The notes below the pieces were generated by a model. The model did no database searches and was not told the origin of the DNA. It saw only the letters and a list, made by a program, of their open reading frames with translations. Positions 12,201 to 20,115 of a DNA stretch of 64,000 nucleotides are shown here, piece by piece. Source of the DNA: Arenimonas donghaensis DSM 18148 = HO3-R19 (GTDB lineage Bacteria > Pseudomonadota > Gammaproteobacteria > Xanthomonadales > Xanthomonadaceae); assembly GCF_000743535.1 (NCBI RefSeq), contig NZ_AVCJ01000023.1, positions 1 to 64,000 on the forward strand. The letters run 5' to 3'. How positions within the stretch are numbered: position 1 is the first letter of the stretch; each line of letters starts with the position of its first letter. The position numbers and the translations under genes are program-made.

Positions 12201-13799
12201 ATGAGCAAGCGACACCTTTACCTGCTGGCCCTGGCCATCGTCGTCGCCGCTTCCGCGGCGATCTACTACAAGTGGAAGGTGCTCGAATTCCCCTTGCAGC
12301 CCGATGCCCAGGTGCAGGTCTGGACACTGCAGGCGCACGTTGAATACCAGCCTCGCAAGCAGGCCAACACCGTGACCTTGCAGCTGCCGGAGACCACCCC
12401 GGGCTTCACGGTCATCGACGAACGCTTCGTCGCGCGCAACTACACCAACCTGGGCGAAACCTCCGACGGCGGTCGCGAAGTGCAGTGGGCGATCCGCCGC
12501 GCCGTCGGCGAGCAGGACCTCTACTACCGGGCGACCGTGGTGCGCGCCGACGAAGGCGCCGCCGTGGAACTGGATTTCGACCCGGAGCTGGCGCCACCGC
12601 CCGAACTCGAAGAACCCTACGCCTCCGCCGCCAACACCCTGCTCGACCAGGTCCGCGAACGGTCGTCGAACACCGTCACCTATGCCCGTGAACTACTGCG
12701 CCGGCTCAACGAGGCCAAGGCCAGCGAGGAAGTCGCGCTGATCTCGGAGCTCTATGGCAACGAAGATGCTGCCCGCAGCAAGTTCGTCGTGCAGCTGCTC
12801 GCCATCCGCAACATCCCCGCCCGCGTCGTGCACGGCCTGAAGCTGTCCCCCGCCGGCGACGGCATCGACCCGGGCGTCGAGGCCCGGATGCAGACCTGGC
12901 TGCTGGTGCACGACGGCCTGCGCTGGACCATGCTCGACCCCCGCACCACCGCCGAGGGGCGACCGTCGGACCTGTTCCTCTGGAACGCCACCGGCAAACC
13001 CCTGCTCACCATCGAAGGCGACCCGCCCTCGACGCTGGCCTTCACCGTGAAGGCCAACCTGGCCGACGCCATGGCCACCGCCGAGCGCCGGCTGGAAGTG
13101 CGCGACGCCAACCTGGTGCGCTATTCCCTGCTCAGCCTGCCCCTGCAGGCCCAGGAAACCTACCGGATCCTGCTGATGGTGCCGATCGGCGCCTTCATCA
13201 TGCTGCTGCTGCGCAACCTGGTCGGCGTGAAGACCTACGGCACCTTCATGCCGGTGCTCATCGCGCTGGCCTTCCGGGAAACCGCGCTGGTCGCCGGCAT
13301 CTCGCTGTTCGTGGTGGTCGTCGGCTTCGGCCTGCTGGTGCGCTTCTACCTAGAACGCCTGCGCCTGCTGCTGGTGCCACGCCTGACCGCCATCCTGATC
13401 CTGGTCGTGCTGCTCATGGCCGCCGTGAGCGTGCTTTCCAACCGCCTGGGCCTGGAAGTCGGCCTCAGCGTCGCGCTGTTCCCGATGGTCATCATGGCGA
13501 TGACCATCGAGCGCATGTCGGTGGCCTGGGACGAACGCGGGGCCGGCACCGCCATCCGCGAAGGCATCGGCACCCTGGTCGTCGCCGCGCTGGCCTACGT
13601 GGTGATGAGCTGGAAGCCGCTCGAGCACCTGGTCTTCGTGTATCCCGAGGTGCTGCTGGTGCTGTTCGCGCTGGCCCTGGTGCTGGGGCGCTACTCCGGC
13701 TACCGGCTCAACGAACTGCTGCGCTTCCGGGCGCTGGTGCGCGACCCCGATCCGATCGCGCCGCCCCCGGCCAAGCCCGAACCGGAAACCAGGGCCTGA
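12201..13799 (+). CDS. UUP1-family membrane protein (inactive transglutaminase plus 7TM)
   Basis: The 532-residue protein starts MSKRHLYLLALAIVV, an N-terminal membrane anchor. A soluble region follows with a transglutaminase-like fold, around FVVQLLAIRNIPARVVHGL and LVHDGLRWTMLDPRT. A C-terminal block of about seven membrane helices runs from around residue 330 (MVPIGAFIMLLLRNLVGVKTYG onward in two parts). This matches the family named inactive transglutaminase fused to seven TM helices. Its role is not established. It ends 3 bp before the ATP-grasp gene, its usual partner. Confidence 0.85.
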   Translation: MSKRHLYLLALAIVVAASAAIYYKWKVLEFPLQPDAQVQVWTLQAHVEYQPRKQANTVTLQLPETTPGFTVIDERFVARNYTNLGETSDGGREVQWAIRRAVGEQDLYYRATVVRADEGAAVELDFDPELAPPPELEEPYASAANTLLDQVRERSSNTVTYARELLRRLNEAKASEEVALISELYGNEDAARSKFVVQLLAIRNIPARVVHGLKLSPAGDGIDPGVEARMQTWLLVHDGLRWTMLDPRTTAEGRPSDLFLWNATGKPLLTIEGDPPSTLAFTVKANLADAMATAERRLEVRDANLVRYSLLSLPLQAQETYRILLMVPIGAFIMLLLRNLVGVKTYGTFMPVLIALAFRETALVAGISLFVVVVGFGLLVRFYLERLRLLLVPRLTAILILVVLLMAAVSVLSNRLGLEVGLSVALFPMVIMAMTIERMSVAWDERGAGTAIREGIGTLVVAALAYVVMSWKPLEHLVFVYPEVLLVLFALALVLGRYSGYRLNELLRFRALVRDPDPIAPPPAKPEPETRA

Positions 13800-13802
13800 G
13801 CC

Positions 13803-14774
13803 GTGGCTTTCTTCAATCCCTTCAAGATCGCCAGGCGGCTGCGTGAAATCGGCCTGGTCGGCATCGGCCAGCGCAACGCCCACTACGTGCTGATGCACAA
13901 CCCACGCAAGTTCTATCCGCGCGTGGACGACAAGCTGTTGACCAAGAAGCTGGCGATCAAGGCCGGCCTGCCCGTGCCCGACCTGTACGCGGTGGTGCGC
14001 GAGGAACACGAGATTGGCGAGCTGCACAAGAAGCTCGAAGGCCGCGACAGCTTCGTGGTCAAACCCGCACACGGTTCCGGTGGCGACGGCATATTGGTCA
14101 TCAGCGGCCGGCGCGGCAACAAGTACCGTCGCGCCAGCGGCAGCCTGATGACCCGCGAGGAGTTCGAGCACCACCTGTCCAACGGCCTCTCGGGCCTGTT
14201 TTCCCTGGGCGGCCAGCCCGACCACCTGATCGTCGAATACTGCGTGCAGTTCGACCCGGTGTTCGACAACGTCAGCTTCAAGGGCGTGCCCGACATCCGC
14301 ATCATCGTTTTCCTGGGCTACCCGGTGATGGCGATGATCCGCCTGCCCACGCGCATGTCCGACGGCAAGGCCAACCTGCACCAGGGCGCCATCGGCGTCG
14401 GCATCGACCTGCCCACTGGCCGGACCAAGCGTGGCGTCTGGGGCACCGAGATCATCCGCGAGCATCCCGACACCGAACACAGCATCGTCAACCTCGCCAT
14501 CCCGCACTGGCGCCAGCTGCTGGAGATGGCCTCGCGGTGCTACGAGCTGTCCGGGCTGGGTTACGTCGGCGTCGACTTCGTGCTCGACCGCGACCTCGGC
14601 CCGCTGATCCTCGAGCTCAATGCCCGGCCCGGCCTGGCCATCCAGATGGCCAACGGCAACGGCCTGGAGTCGCGGCTGCGCAAGGTCGAGGCCCTGCGCG
14701 AACGCGGCGAACTTTCGCGCGATCCGGCCGAACGGGTGGATTTCACCCTCGCGAACTTTCCCACCACCGGCTGA
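13803..14774 (+). CDS. Alpha-L-glutamate ligase-like (RimK-related) ATP-grasp protein
   Basis: The 323-residue protein is an ATP-grasp enzyme related to RimK and to sugar-transfer-associated ATP-grasp proteins. Recognisable parts are the Gly-rich ATP loop KPAHGSGGDGILVI, YVGVDFVLD and the Mg-binding ILELNARPGL. The start is GTG (VAFFNPFKIARRLREIG), 3 bp after the UUP1 gene, so the two are surely co-transcribed. In many gammaproteobacteria this pair travels with a retropepsin-like zinc protease gene; that third gene is not adjacent here. The acceptor substrate is unknown; ligation of an amino acid to a peptide or protein is inferred. Confidence 0.87.
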   Translation: MAFFNPFKIARRLREIGLVGIGQRNAHYVLMHNPRKFYPRVDDKLLTKKLAIKAGLPVPDLYAVVREEHEIGELHKKLEGRDSFVVKPAHGSGGDGILVISGRRGNKYRRASGSLMTREEFEHHLSNGLSGLFSLGGQPDHLIVEYCVQFDPVFDNVSFKGVPDIRIIVFLGYPVMAMIRLPTRMSDGKANLHQGAIGVGIDLPTGRTKRGVWGTEIIREHPDTEHSIVNLAIPHWRQLLEMASRCYELSGLGYVGVDFVLDRDLGPLILELNARPGLAIQMANGNGLESRLRKVEALRERGELSRDPAERVDFTLANFPTTG

Positions 14775-14963
14775 ACGTCATCGGCCGTTTAACAATGTTT
14801 TAAGCCCATGCCCCATGGACGCGGGCATGCTTGGGGCCAAAGGGGACTCTATACGGAGGCGAACGGTGAAACCGGACAGCCTGCCGCTTGAGTGATTACT
14901 CGGTTCCCCGTTACCCTTACTGGCCCACAGCCGCGGTAGACCGTGGCGGCAAGGAGTTCCCAC
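14775..14963 (+). other. Spacer before the TPR gene
   Basis: The 189-bp gap contains an inverted repeat CATGCCC (14807-14813) / GGGCATG (14823-14829) without a T-tract, which may end the UUP1/ATP-grasp transcript. CTATAC near 14848 could be a -10 element. No small gene is recognised. Confidence 0.3.
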
Positions 14964-16232
14964 ATGACGTTTGCCAACACCCTCAAGCTCAAGGTCCTGG
15001 CCGCTGCGATCATCGCCGCGTCGCTCTCGATCGGTGACGCCCACGCGAAGCGTGGCAAGGAAAAGGCCGAGGAAGCCTATCCGGACGCCACCCGCGAATC
15101 GCCTGAAGCCAAGAACACGCCGCGCCTTGCCAAGGACATCCAGAAGATGTTCGACCTCTACAACGAGGGCGAGGACATGGAGGGTGCGATCACGATCGCC
15201 GAGAAGCTGCTGGCCAACGACAAGGCCAAGGCCTACGACCGCGGCATCGCCCTGATGATCGCCGGCAACGCCGCCCTGGGCCTGGACGACTACCCGCGCG
15301 CGATTCCCTACCTCGAGCGTGCGCTCGAAGAGAACGCGCTGCCCAACAACAACCACTTCGCCACCATGCACACCCTGGCCTCGGTCTACGCCCAGGAAGA
15401 CATGCCGGAGAAGGCGGTCGCGATGATCGACCGCATGATCGCCGAAACCAAGTCCACCGACCCCGAGGTCTACGCGCTCAAGGCCGGCGTGCACTACAAC
15501 GCGGGCCAGTTCGAGCAGACCATCGCGGCGGTCAACAAGGCGATCGAGCTCAACGACGGCAACGCCGAGAACAACTGGCAGCAGATGCTGATGTCGTCCT
15601 ACAACGAACTGGGCCGCGACGGCGACGCCGTGACCCTGGCCGAACAGCTGCAGGCCAAGAACCCGGACGACAAGCGCACGTTGCTCAACCTCGCCTCGCT
15701 GTACGCCCAGACCGGCAATTCGGACAAGGCCGCGACCCTGCTCGACAGCGCGCGCCAGAAGGGCATGCTTACCGAACAGCGCGACTACGAGAACCTCTAC
15801 GCCATCTACCTGAACATGGATGGCAAGGAAGCCGAGGCCGCCAAGGTCATCCAGGAAGGCCTGGACAAGTCGATCCTGCCGGCCGACGCCCGTACCTACA
15901 CCTTCCTGGCGCAGTCGCTGTACTTCAGCGACCAGGTCGACGGCGCCATCGAGGCCTACAAGAAGGCCGCACCGCTGGACGAGCGCGGCGAAACCGCCCT
16001 GGCCCTGTCGCAGATCCTCACCAACGAAGACCGCAACGCCGAAGCCAAGGCGGCGGCGCGACAGGCCCTGGACAAGGGGCTCAAGAAGCCCGGCGAGGCC
16101 TGGATGGTCATTGCCCGCTCCGAGTACTACATGGACAATTTCGCGGCGGCCCGCCAGGCTTACGCGGAGGCCGCCAAGGACCCGGCGACCCGTGACCAGG
16201 CCCAAAAGGCCCTGGCCCAGATTTCCCGTTGA
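14964..16232 (+). CDS. Periplasmic TPR-repeat protein upstream of tonB
   Basis: The ATG at 14964 follows an AAGGAG ribosome site by 7 bp and begins a Sec signal peptide (MTFANTLKLKVLAAAIIA, cleavage near AHA). The mature protein is a chain of tetratricopeptide repeats, seen for example in YDRGIALMIAGNAALG, VYALKAGVHYNAGQFEQ and RTYTFLAQSLYFSDQ, making an all-alpha scaffold of about 400 residues. Its position 108 bp before tonB-exbB-exbD suggests a role linked to the Ton system or TonB-dependent transport. The partner is not known. Confidence 0.85.
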   Translation: MTFANTLKLKVLAAAIIAASLSIGDAHAKRGKEKAEEAYPDATRESPEAKNTPRLAKDIQKMFDLYNEGEDMEGAITIAEKLLANDKAKAYDRGIALMIAGNAALGLDDYPRAIPYLERALEENALPNNNHFATMHTLASVYAQEDMPEKAVAMIDRMIAETKSTDPEVYALKAGVHYNAGQFEQTIAAVNKAIELNDGNAENNWQQMLMSSYNELGRDGDAVTLAEQLQAKNPDDKRTLLNLASLYAQTGNSDKAATLLDSARQKGMLTEQRDYENLYAIYLNMDGKEAEAAKVIQEGLDKSILPADARTYTFLAQSLYFSDQVDGAIEAYKKAAPLDERGETALALSQILTNEDRNAEAKAAARQALDKGLKKPGEAWMVIARSEYYMDNFAAARQAYAEAAKDPATRDQAQKALAQISR

Positions 16233-16236
16233 ACGG

Positions 16237-16264
16237 TTGGTAAACCGATTCCCCGTGGTATAAG
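16237..16264 (+). promoter_or_regulatory. Promoter of the tonB-exbB-exbD-exbD operon
   Basis: TTGGTA (16237-16242) and TATAAG (16259-16264) are separated by 16 bp, starting 5 bp after the TPR stop codon. This would let the Ton operon be expressed independently of the TPR gene. I saw no convincing Fur-box palindrome around it. Confidence 0.6.
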
Positions 16265-16340
16265 CTAACAAGTTCCCGCCAAACACCCGGCGGGCCACGG
16301 CATCACGCCGACCGAACGAAGAGCTCGAGCCGCCGAACGC

Positions 16341-17000
16341 ATGACGGACCAGAACTACAAGTACAGCACCCCGCCCCAGCCTTTCAGCTGGGCTCGTATT
16401 GGCGGCAATGCCTTCGCCATCGCGCTGCATGCGATCGCGTTCATGCTGTTGATGGCGCCGGTCAACCCGCCCGGGGTCTCCAAGGCCGCGGAAGAAGTGA
16501 CCGCCGTGTCCTTCATCGAGCCGCCGCCGCCGCCCCCGCCGCCGCCGCCGCCGCCGCCGGAGCCGCCCAAGGTGGTCCAGAAGATCATCCAGCAGCCCAA
16601 GCCGACGCCGGTTCCGCCGCCGCCGGAAGAGCCGCCGGTGGTGTTCGACGACCCGAGCCCGATCGATATCGAAGCCCCGCCGCCGGCCCCGCCTGCGCCG
16701 CCGGCTCCGCCCGCCGATTACGCCCCGTCCGAGGACATCTCGGGCCGTTCGCTCTACCAGCCGCGTTATCCGGCCAAGGAAGCGCGTGACGGCGTCGGTG
16801 GCACCGTCGTCCTGCGCGTCACCATCGACGCCGCCGGCAACGTGCTTGATGTCGCCATCGAGCGCTCCAGCCGCAATCGCAACCTCGACCGCTCGGCCAT
16901 GGATGCCGCGCGTCGCTGGAAGTTCAACCCGGGTATGCGCAACGGCCAGAAGGTCGGCGGCGCAGTTCTCGTCCCGGTCAAGTTCACGCCACCGCGGTAA
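16341..17000 (+). CDS. tonB: Energy transducer TonB
   Basis: TonB carries proton-motive energy from ExbB/ExbD to outer-membrane receptors. The 219-residue protein has an N-terminal membrane helix (about residues 20-42) preceded by a short cytoplasmic tail. A periplasmic Pro-rich spacer follows with a run of thirteen prolines near residue 62 and further Pro-Ala repeats. The C-terminal TonB domain has YPAKEARDGVGGTVVLRVT and RSAMDAARRWKFNPG. All parts are complete. It is followed by exbB at 52 bp. Confidence 0.96.
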   Translation: MTDQNYKYSTPPQPFSWARIGGNAFAIALHAIAFMLLMAPVNPPGVSKAAEEVTAVSFIEPPPPPPPPPPPPPEPPKVVQKIIQQPKPTPVPPPPEEPPVVFDDPSPIDIEAPPPAPPAPPAPPADYAPSEDISGRSLYQPRYPAKEARDGVGGTVVLRVTIDAAGNVLDVAIERSSRNRNLDRSAMDAARRWKFNPGMRNGQKVGGAVLVPVKFTPPR

Positions 17001-17052
17001 CGCCAGCAATACCTTCGTAAACGGTCAAACCACTTAAAGAAAGGCACTCCTT

Positions 17053-17835
17053 ATGCTGCAGGAAATCCTCCTCACGGTCGCAACCGCCGCTGGCGGCGCC
17101 GCCGACAACGCCTCCGCCCTGTCGAAGATGGGCTTCGGTCACATGATGGCGGAGCTGTTCCGCGATCCGGCCGAGTTCTTCGTCCAGTGGGTCGTCCTCA
17201 TCATGCTGGTCGTGATGTCGTTTGGCTCGTGGTGGTACACCATCGTCAACGCCATCAAGAACGCGGTCATCTCCAAGCGCGCCGACACCGTCGTGCGTGC
17301 GTTCTGGGAGAACCCGAACGCGCAGGACGCGATCCGCTTCATGGAAGAGCAGCCGGCCAACGAGCCGTTCTCCAAGATCGCCCTCGACTGCGCCCAGGCC
17401 GCCGCCCACCACCAGCGCCATGAAGGCAGCCGCCTGGTCGACGCCCTGAACCGCTCGGAGTTCATCGACCGCGCCCTGCGCCAGGCCGTCACCCGCGAGA
17501 GCGCCAAGCTCGAAAACGGCATGACCTGGCTGGCCACCGTCGGCGCCACCGCGCCGTTCGTGGGTCTGCTCGGTACGGTCTGGGGCATCTACGGCGCCCT
17601 GATCCGCATCGGTGCCACCGGCCAGGCGTCCATCGACGCGGTCGCGGGCCCGGTCGGCGAGGCGCTGATCATGACCGCCATCGGTCTGTTCGTCGCGATC
17701 CCGGCGGTGCTGGCGTACAACGCCTTCAACCGCGCCAATCGCAACACCTACGCCAAGTTCGACACCTTCGCGCATGACCTGCACGACTTCTTCGCCACGG
17801 GCTCGCGCGTCGGCGAAGTCCCGGCCAAGCGCTAA
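17053..17835 (+). CDS. exbB: TonB-system proton channel subunit ExbB
   Basis: ExbB forms the pentameric inner-membrane ring around an ExbD dimer. The 260-residue protein has a first membrane helix (around VQWVVLIMLVVMSF), a cytoplasmic loop, and the conserved MotA/ExbB block TVGATAPFVGLLGTVWGI with a third helix (ALIMTAIGLFVAIPAVLAY). It sits 28 bp before the first exbD gene, in the order seen in Xanthomonas. Confidence 0.95.
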   Translation: MLQEILLTVATAAGGAADNASALSKMGFGHMMAELFRDPAEFFVQWVVLIMLVVMSFGSWWYTIVNAIKNAVISKRADTVVRAFWENPNAQDAIRFMEEQPANEPFSKIALDCAQAAAHHQRHEGSRLVDALNRSEFIDRALRQAVTRESAKLENGMTWLATVGATAPFVGLLGTVWGIYGALIRIGATGQASIDAVAGPVGEALIMTAIGLFVAIPAVLAYNAFNRANRNTYAKFDTFAHDLHDFFATGSRVGEVPAKR

Positions 17836-17863
17836 GTCGAACGAATAACCAGGAGTCGCAGGC

Positions 17864-18277
17864 ATGGCCTTTTCTTCCAACTCCGGCGGTGGCGGCCCGA
17901 TGGCCGACATCAACGTCACGCCCCTGGTGGACGTGATGCTGGTGCTGCTGATCATCTTCATGATCACGGCCCCGCTGATGTCCCACAAAGTGAAGGTGGA
18001 GTTGCCCCAGGCCACCCTGGAAGAGAAGCCGGAAATCGACCAGCCGCCGATCACCCTCGCGGTGACGGCGGACGGCCAGGTCTACTGGAACGACGAGGCG
18101 GTTACCCGGGATCTTCTTGATGCCCGTCTCGCCGTGCTGGCCCAGCGGACCCCGCAGCCGCAGGTCGACATCCGGTCGGACAACATCACCCGCTATTCCG
18201 TCATCCACGAAGTGGTCACCAACGTTCGCCGTGCGGGTATCCGCAAGGTGGGCTTTGTTTCCACCCCCGAGCGCTGA
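17864..18277 (+). CDS. exbD: Biopolymer transport protein ExbD (copy 1)
   Basis: The 137-residue protein has a short cytoplasmic N-terminus, one membrane helix with the essential Asp in NVTPLVDVMLVLLIIFM, and a periplasmic domain ending GIRKVGFVSTPER. It is proton-channel partner of ExbB. It corresponds by position to exbD1 of Xanthomonas. Its N-terminal coding segment is identical over 69 bp to that of the next gene. Confidence 0.94.
   Translation: MAFSSNSGGGGPMADINVTPLVDVMLVLLIIFMITAPLMSHKVKVELPQATLEEKPEIDQPPITLAVTADGQVYWNDEAVTRDLLDARLAVLAQRTPQPQVDIRSDNITRYSVIHEVVTNVRRAGIRKVGFVSTPER
17894..17962 (+). repeat. 69-bp perfect direct repeat, copy 1 (in exbD copy 1)
   Basis: This stretch, encoding the end of the cytoplasmic tail and most of the membrane helix, is identical base for base to 18317-18385 in the neighbouring exbD. 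The flanking codons differ freely, including at synonymous sites, so recent duplication or gene conversion limited to this segment is likely. Confidence 0.9.
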
Positions 18278-18289
18278 GGGCAACCGATC

Positions 18290-18718
18290 ATGGCTTTTAC
18301 CTCGAGTTCCGGCGCTGGCCCGATGGCCGACATCAACGTCACGCCCCTGGTGGACGTGATGCTGGTGCTGCTGATCATCTTCATGGTGACGGCCCCGGCG
18401 CTGTCCTACCAGATCCAGGTCGACCTGCCGCAGCGTACGTCGAACCCGCCGCCGCCGCCGAAGGATCCGCCTGAGCCGATCCGCCTGCGCATCGAGGCGG
18501 GTGGCACGGTGACCTGGAACAACACGCCGATCCCGCTGTCCACGCTCCAGGCGGCCCTTGAGGTCGAGGCCGAGCGCGCCGGTGAAGACGTCACCCGTCA
18601 GCCCACCGTCGAGATCCAGACCGACATGGACGCCCAGTACGAAACCCTGGCCAAGGTGCTTTCGCGCACCAAGAACGCCGGGATGGCAAAGATTGCATTC
18701 GTGGAACCCGGCGCCTGA
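18290..18718 (+). CDS. exbD: Biopolymer transport protein ExbD (copy 2)
   Basis: The 142-residue ExbD-type protein shares the Asp-bearing membrane helix with copy 1. Its periplasmic domain is quite different, with a Pro-rich linker (SNPPPPPKDPPEPI) and the end KNAGMAKIAFVEPGA. It starts 12 bp after copy 1 and is followed by a strong terminator. By position it corresponds to exbD2 of Xanthomonas campestris, where that gene is reported dispensable for iron uptake but needed for plant interaction. The function here is unknown. Confidence 0.93.
   Translation: MAFTSSSGAGPMADINVTPLVDVMLVLLIIFMVTAPALSYQIQVDLPQRTSNPPPPPKDPPEPIRLRIEAGGTVTWNNTPIPLSTLQAALEVEAERAGEDVTRQPTVEIQTDMDAQYETLAKVLSRTKNAGMAKIAFVEPGA
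18317..18385 (+). repeat. 69-bp perfect direct repeat, copy 2 (in exbD copy 2)
   Basis: Second copy of the segment at 17894-17962, in the same place relative to the membrane helix of the second ExbD protein. The distance between copies is 423 bp. Confidence 0.9.
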
Positions 18719-18748
18719 CCGTCGCCGCGCTTCCCGCACCCTGCAGCA

Positions 18749-18775
18749 ACGCCGCCTTCGGGCGGCGTTTTTTTT
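18749..18775 (+). terminator. Intrinsic terminator after the second exbD
   Basis: An 8-bp stem ACGCCGCC/GGCGGCGT with a stable TTCG tetraloop is followed by eight T residues. This is a textbook terminator and separates the tonB-exbB-exbD-exbD operon from the third exbD. Confidence 0.93.
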
Positions 18776-18868
18776 GCCTGAATGTTTCCCCACCCGGCGC
18801 CCGCCCCGGGATTGCGCAGCCGACCGGCCGAGCGTATCCAGTAAGTCAGTCCACCCGGGGAGAACACC

Positions 18869-19261
18869 ATGGCCTTCGTCGCCAATCGTTCCGATCAGGG
18901 CACCATGGCTGACATCAACATCACGCCGCTGGTGGACGTGATGCTGGTACTGCTGGTCATTTTCATGGTCACTGCGCCGCTGCTCGACAACCGCATGGCG
19001 CTGACCCTTCCCGGCCACTCCCCGATCACCAGCAAGCCAGTTCCCAGGCTGACCCTGGAGGTCGCACCCGGTGACCTGTTCCGCCTGGCGGGGACTTCCG
19101 TGGCACCGTCCCAACTCCAGGGACTGCTGGAACGCCAACTGCGTGAGCAGCCCGGCTTCGTGCTCGAGGTCAGCGTCCACCCGGAGGCCGACTACCAGTC
19201 GGCCACCACGGCCCTGGCCGCCGCCGAACGCGCCGGCGTGAGCAACATCAGGTTGGATTGA
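18869..19261 (+). CDS. Third ExbD/TolR-family protein
   Basis: The 130-residue protein has the same membrane motif (MADINITPLVDVMLVLLVIFM) but a shorter, divergent periplasmic domain (RMALTLPGHSPITSKPVPRL onward). It has its own GGGGAG ribosome site and lies beyond the terminator, so it is probably expressed separately from copies 1 and 2. No second ExbB/TolQ gene is next to it, so it must borrow an ExbB from elsewhere, perhaps the one at 17053. It ends 7 bp before the convergent pdxJ. Confidence 0.9.
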   Translation: MAFVANRSDQGTMADINITPLVDVMLVLLVIFMVTAPLLDNRMALTLPGHSPITSKPVPRLTLEVAPGDLFRLAGTSVAPSQLQGLLERQLREQPGFVLEVSVHPEADYQSATTALAAAERAGVSNIRLD

Positions 19262-19268
19262 GCCCGGC

Positions 19269-20021
19269 TCAGCGGGCGCTGGCGATGATCGCGAGGTAGG
19301 CGCGGACGGTCGGCTCTAGGCCCGCGTAGAGGGCCTCGCCGACCAGGGCGTGGCCGATGGAAACCTCCAGTACGCCGGGCACGCCGCGCAGGAAATCCGC
19401 CAGGTTGGCCTGGCTCAGGTCGTGGCCCGCATTGACGCCCAGGCCGGCGGCCTGGGCTTCGGTGGCCGTCTCTCGGCACAGCGCAACCGCAGCGGCCGAA
19501 TCGCCGGCCGCGTGGGCCTGGGCGTAAGGCCCGGTGTAGAGCTCGATACGGTCGGCCCCTAATTCCGCGGCCCGGGCGATGCCTGGCGCCCCGGCATCCA
19601 TGAACAGCGACACCCGGGTCCCGGTCGCCTTCAGCGCCGCCACCAGGGGCGCCAGGCGCCCGGCGTCCCGGTCCAGGTCGAAACCATGGTCGGACGTGAT
19701 CTGGCCGTCGCCGTCCGGCACCAGCGTCACCTGCTGCGGCCGCGTCTCCCGCACCAGCGCCAGCAGGCCCGGGTAATCCCCGCGTGCCGGCGCGAACGGA
19801 TTGCCTTCGATGTTGAACTCGGCCCGGCCCGCGACCAGGGCCGCCAGGTCCCTGACGTCCTGCGGCCGGATGTGGCGCTGGTCCGGGCGCGGATGCACGG
19901 TGATGCCGCCGGCGCCGGCCCGCAGGGCGGCCTCGGCCGCGGCCGTGACCCGGGGCTCGTCGCCGCCGCGGGAATTGCGCAGCACGGCAATCTTGTTGAC
20001 GTTGACACTGAGGGTGGCCAT
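19269..20021 (-). CDS. pdxJ: Pyridoxine 5'-phosphate synthase
   Basis: PdxJ condenses 1-deoxyxylulose 5-phosphate with 3-amino-2-oxopropyl phosphate to form pyridoxine 5'-phosphate. The ATG at 20021 gives [19 protein letters not shown] and a 250-residue TIM-barrel protein, slightly longer than E. coli PdxJ. Conserved parts include [38 protein letters not shown] and GVNAGHDL. A longer frame upstream is not supported. In Xanthomonas pdxJ follows exbD2 in the same direction; here it is inverted. Confidence 0.95.
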   Translation of the reverse strand: MATLSVNVNKIAVLRNSRGGDEPRVTAAAEAALRAGAGGITVHPRPDQRHIRPQDVRDLAALVAGRAEFNIEGNPFAPARGDYPGLLALVRETRPQQVTLVPDGDGQITSDHGFDLDRDAGRLAPLVAALKATGTRVSLFMDAGAPGIARAAELGADRIELYTGPYAQAHAAGDSAAAVALCRETATEAQAAGLGVNAGHDLSQANLADFLRGVPGVLEVSIGHALVGEALYAGLEPTVRAYLAIIASAR

Positions 20022-20115
20022 GGCCGCAAGCCTACCCTGAGGCCACCGGCCCGGAAAGCCGGCGAACCCCACCTCAACGCGCTTTCCCGGGCGGTGTTTC
20101 GGCCATAATCGCCCC

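Noticed and set aside
16520-16566. Poly-CCG tract as a possible slippage or phase-variation tract
   Set aside because: It encodes the normal Pro-rich spacer of TonB, and the codons are mixed enough that slippage by whole codons would only change spacer length.
18719-18868. Possible small gene between the second and third exbD
   Set aside because: The interval holds a terminator and a ribosome site, and no frame of useful length with a start.
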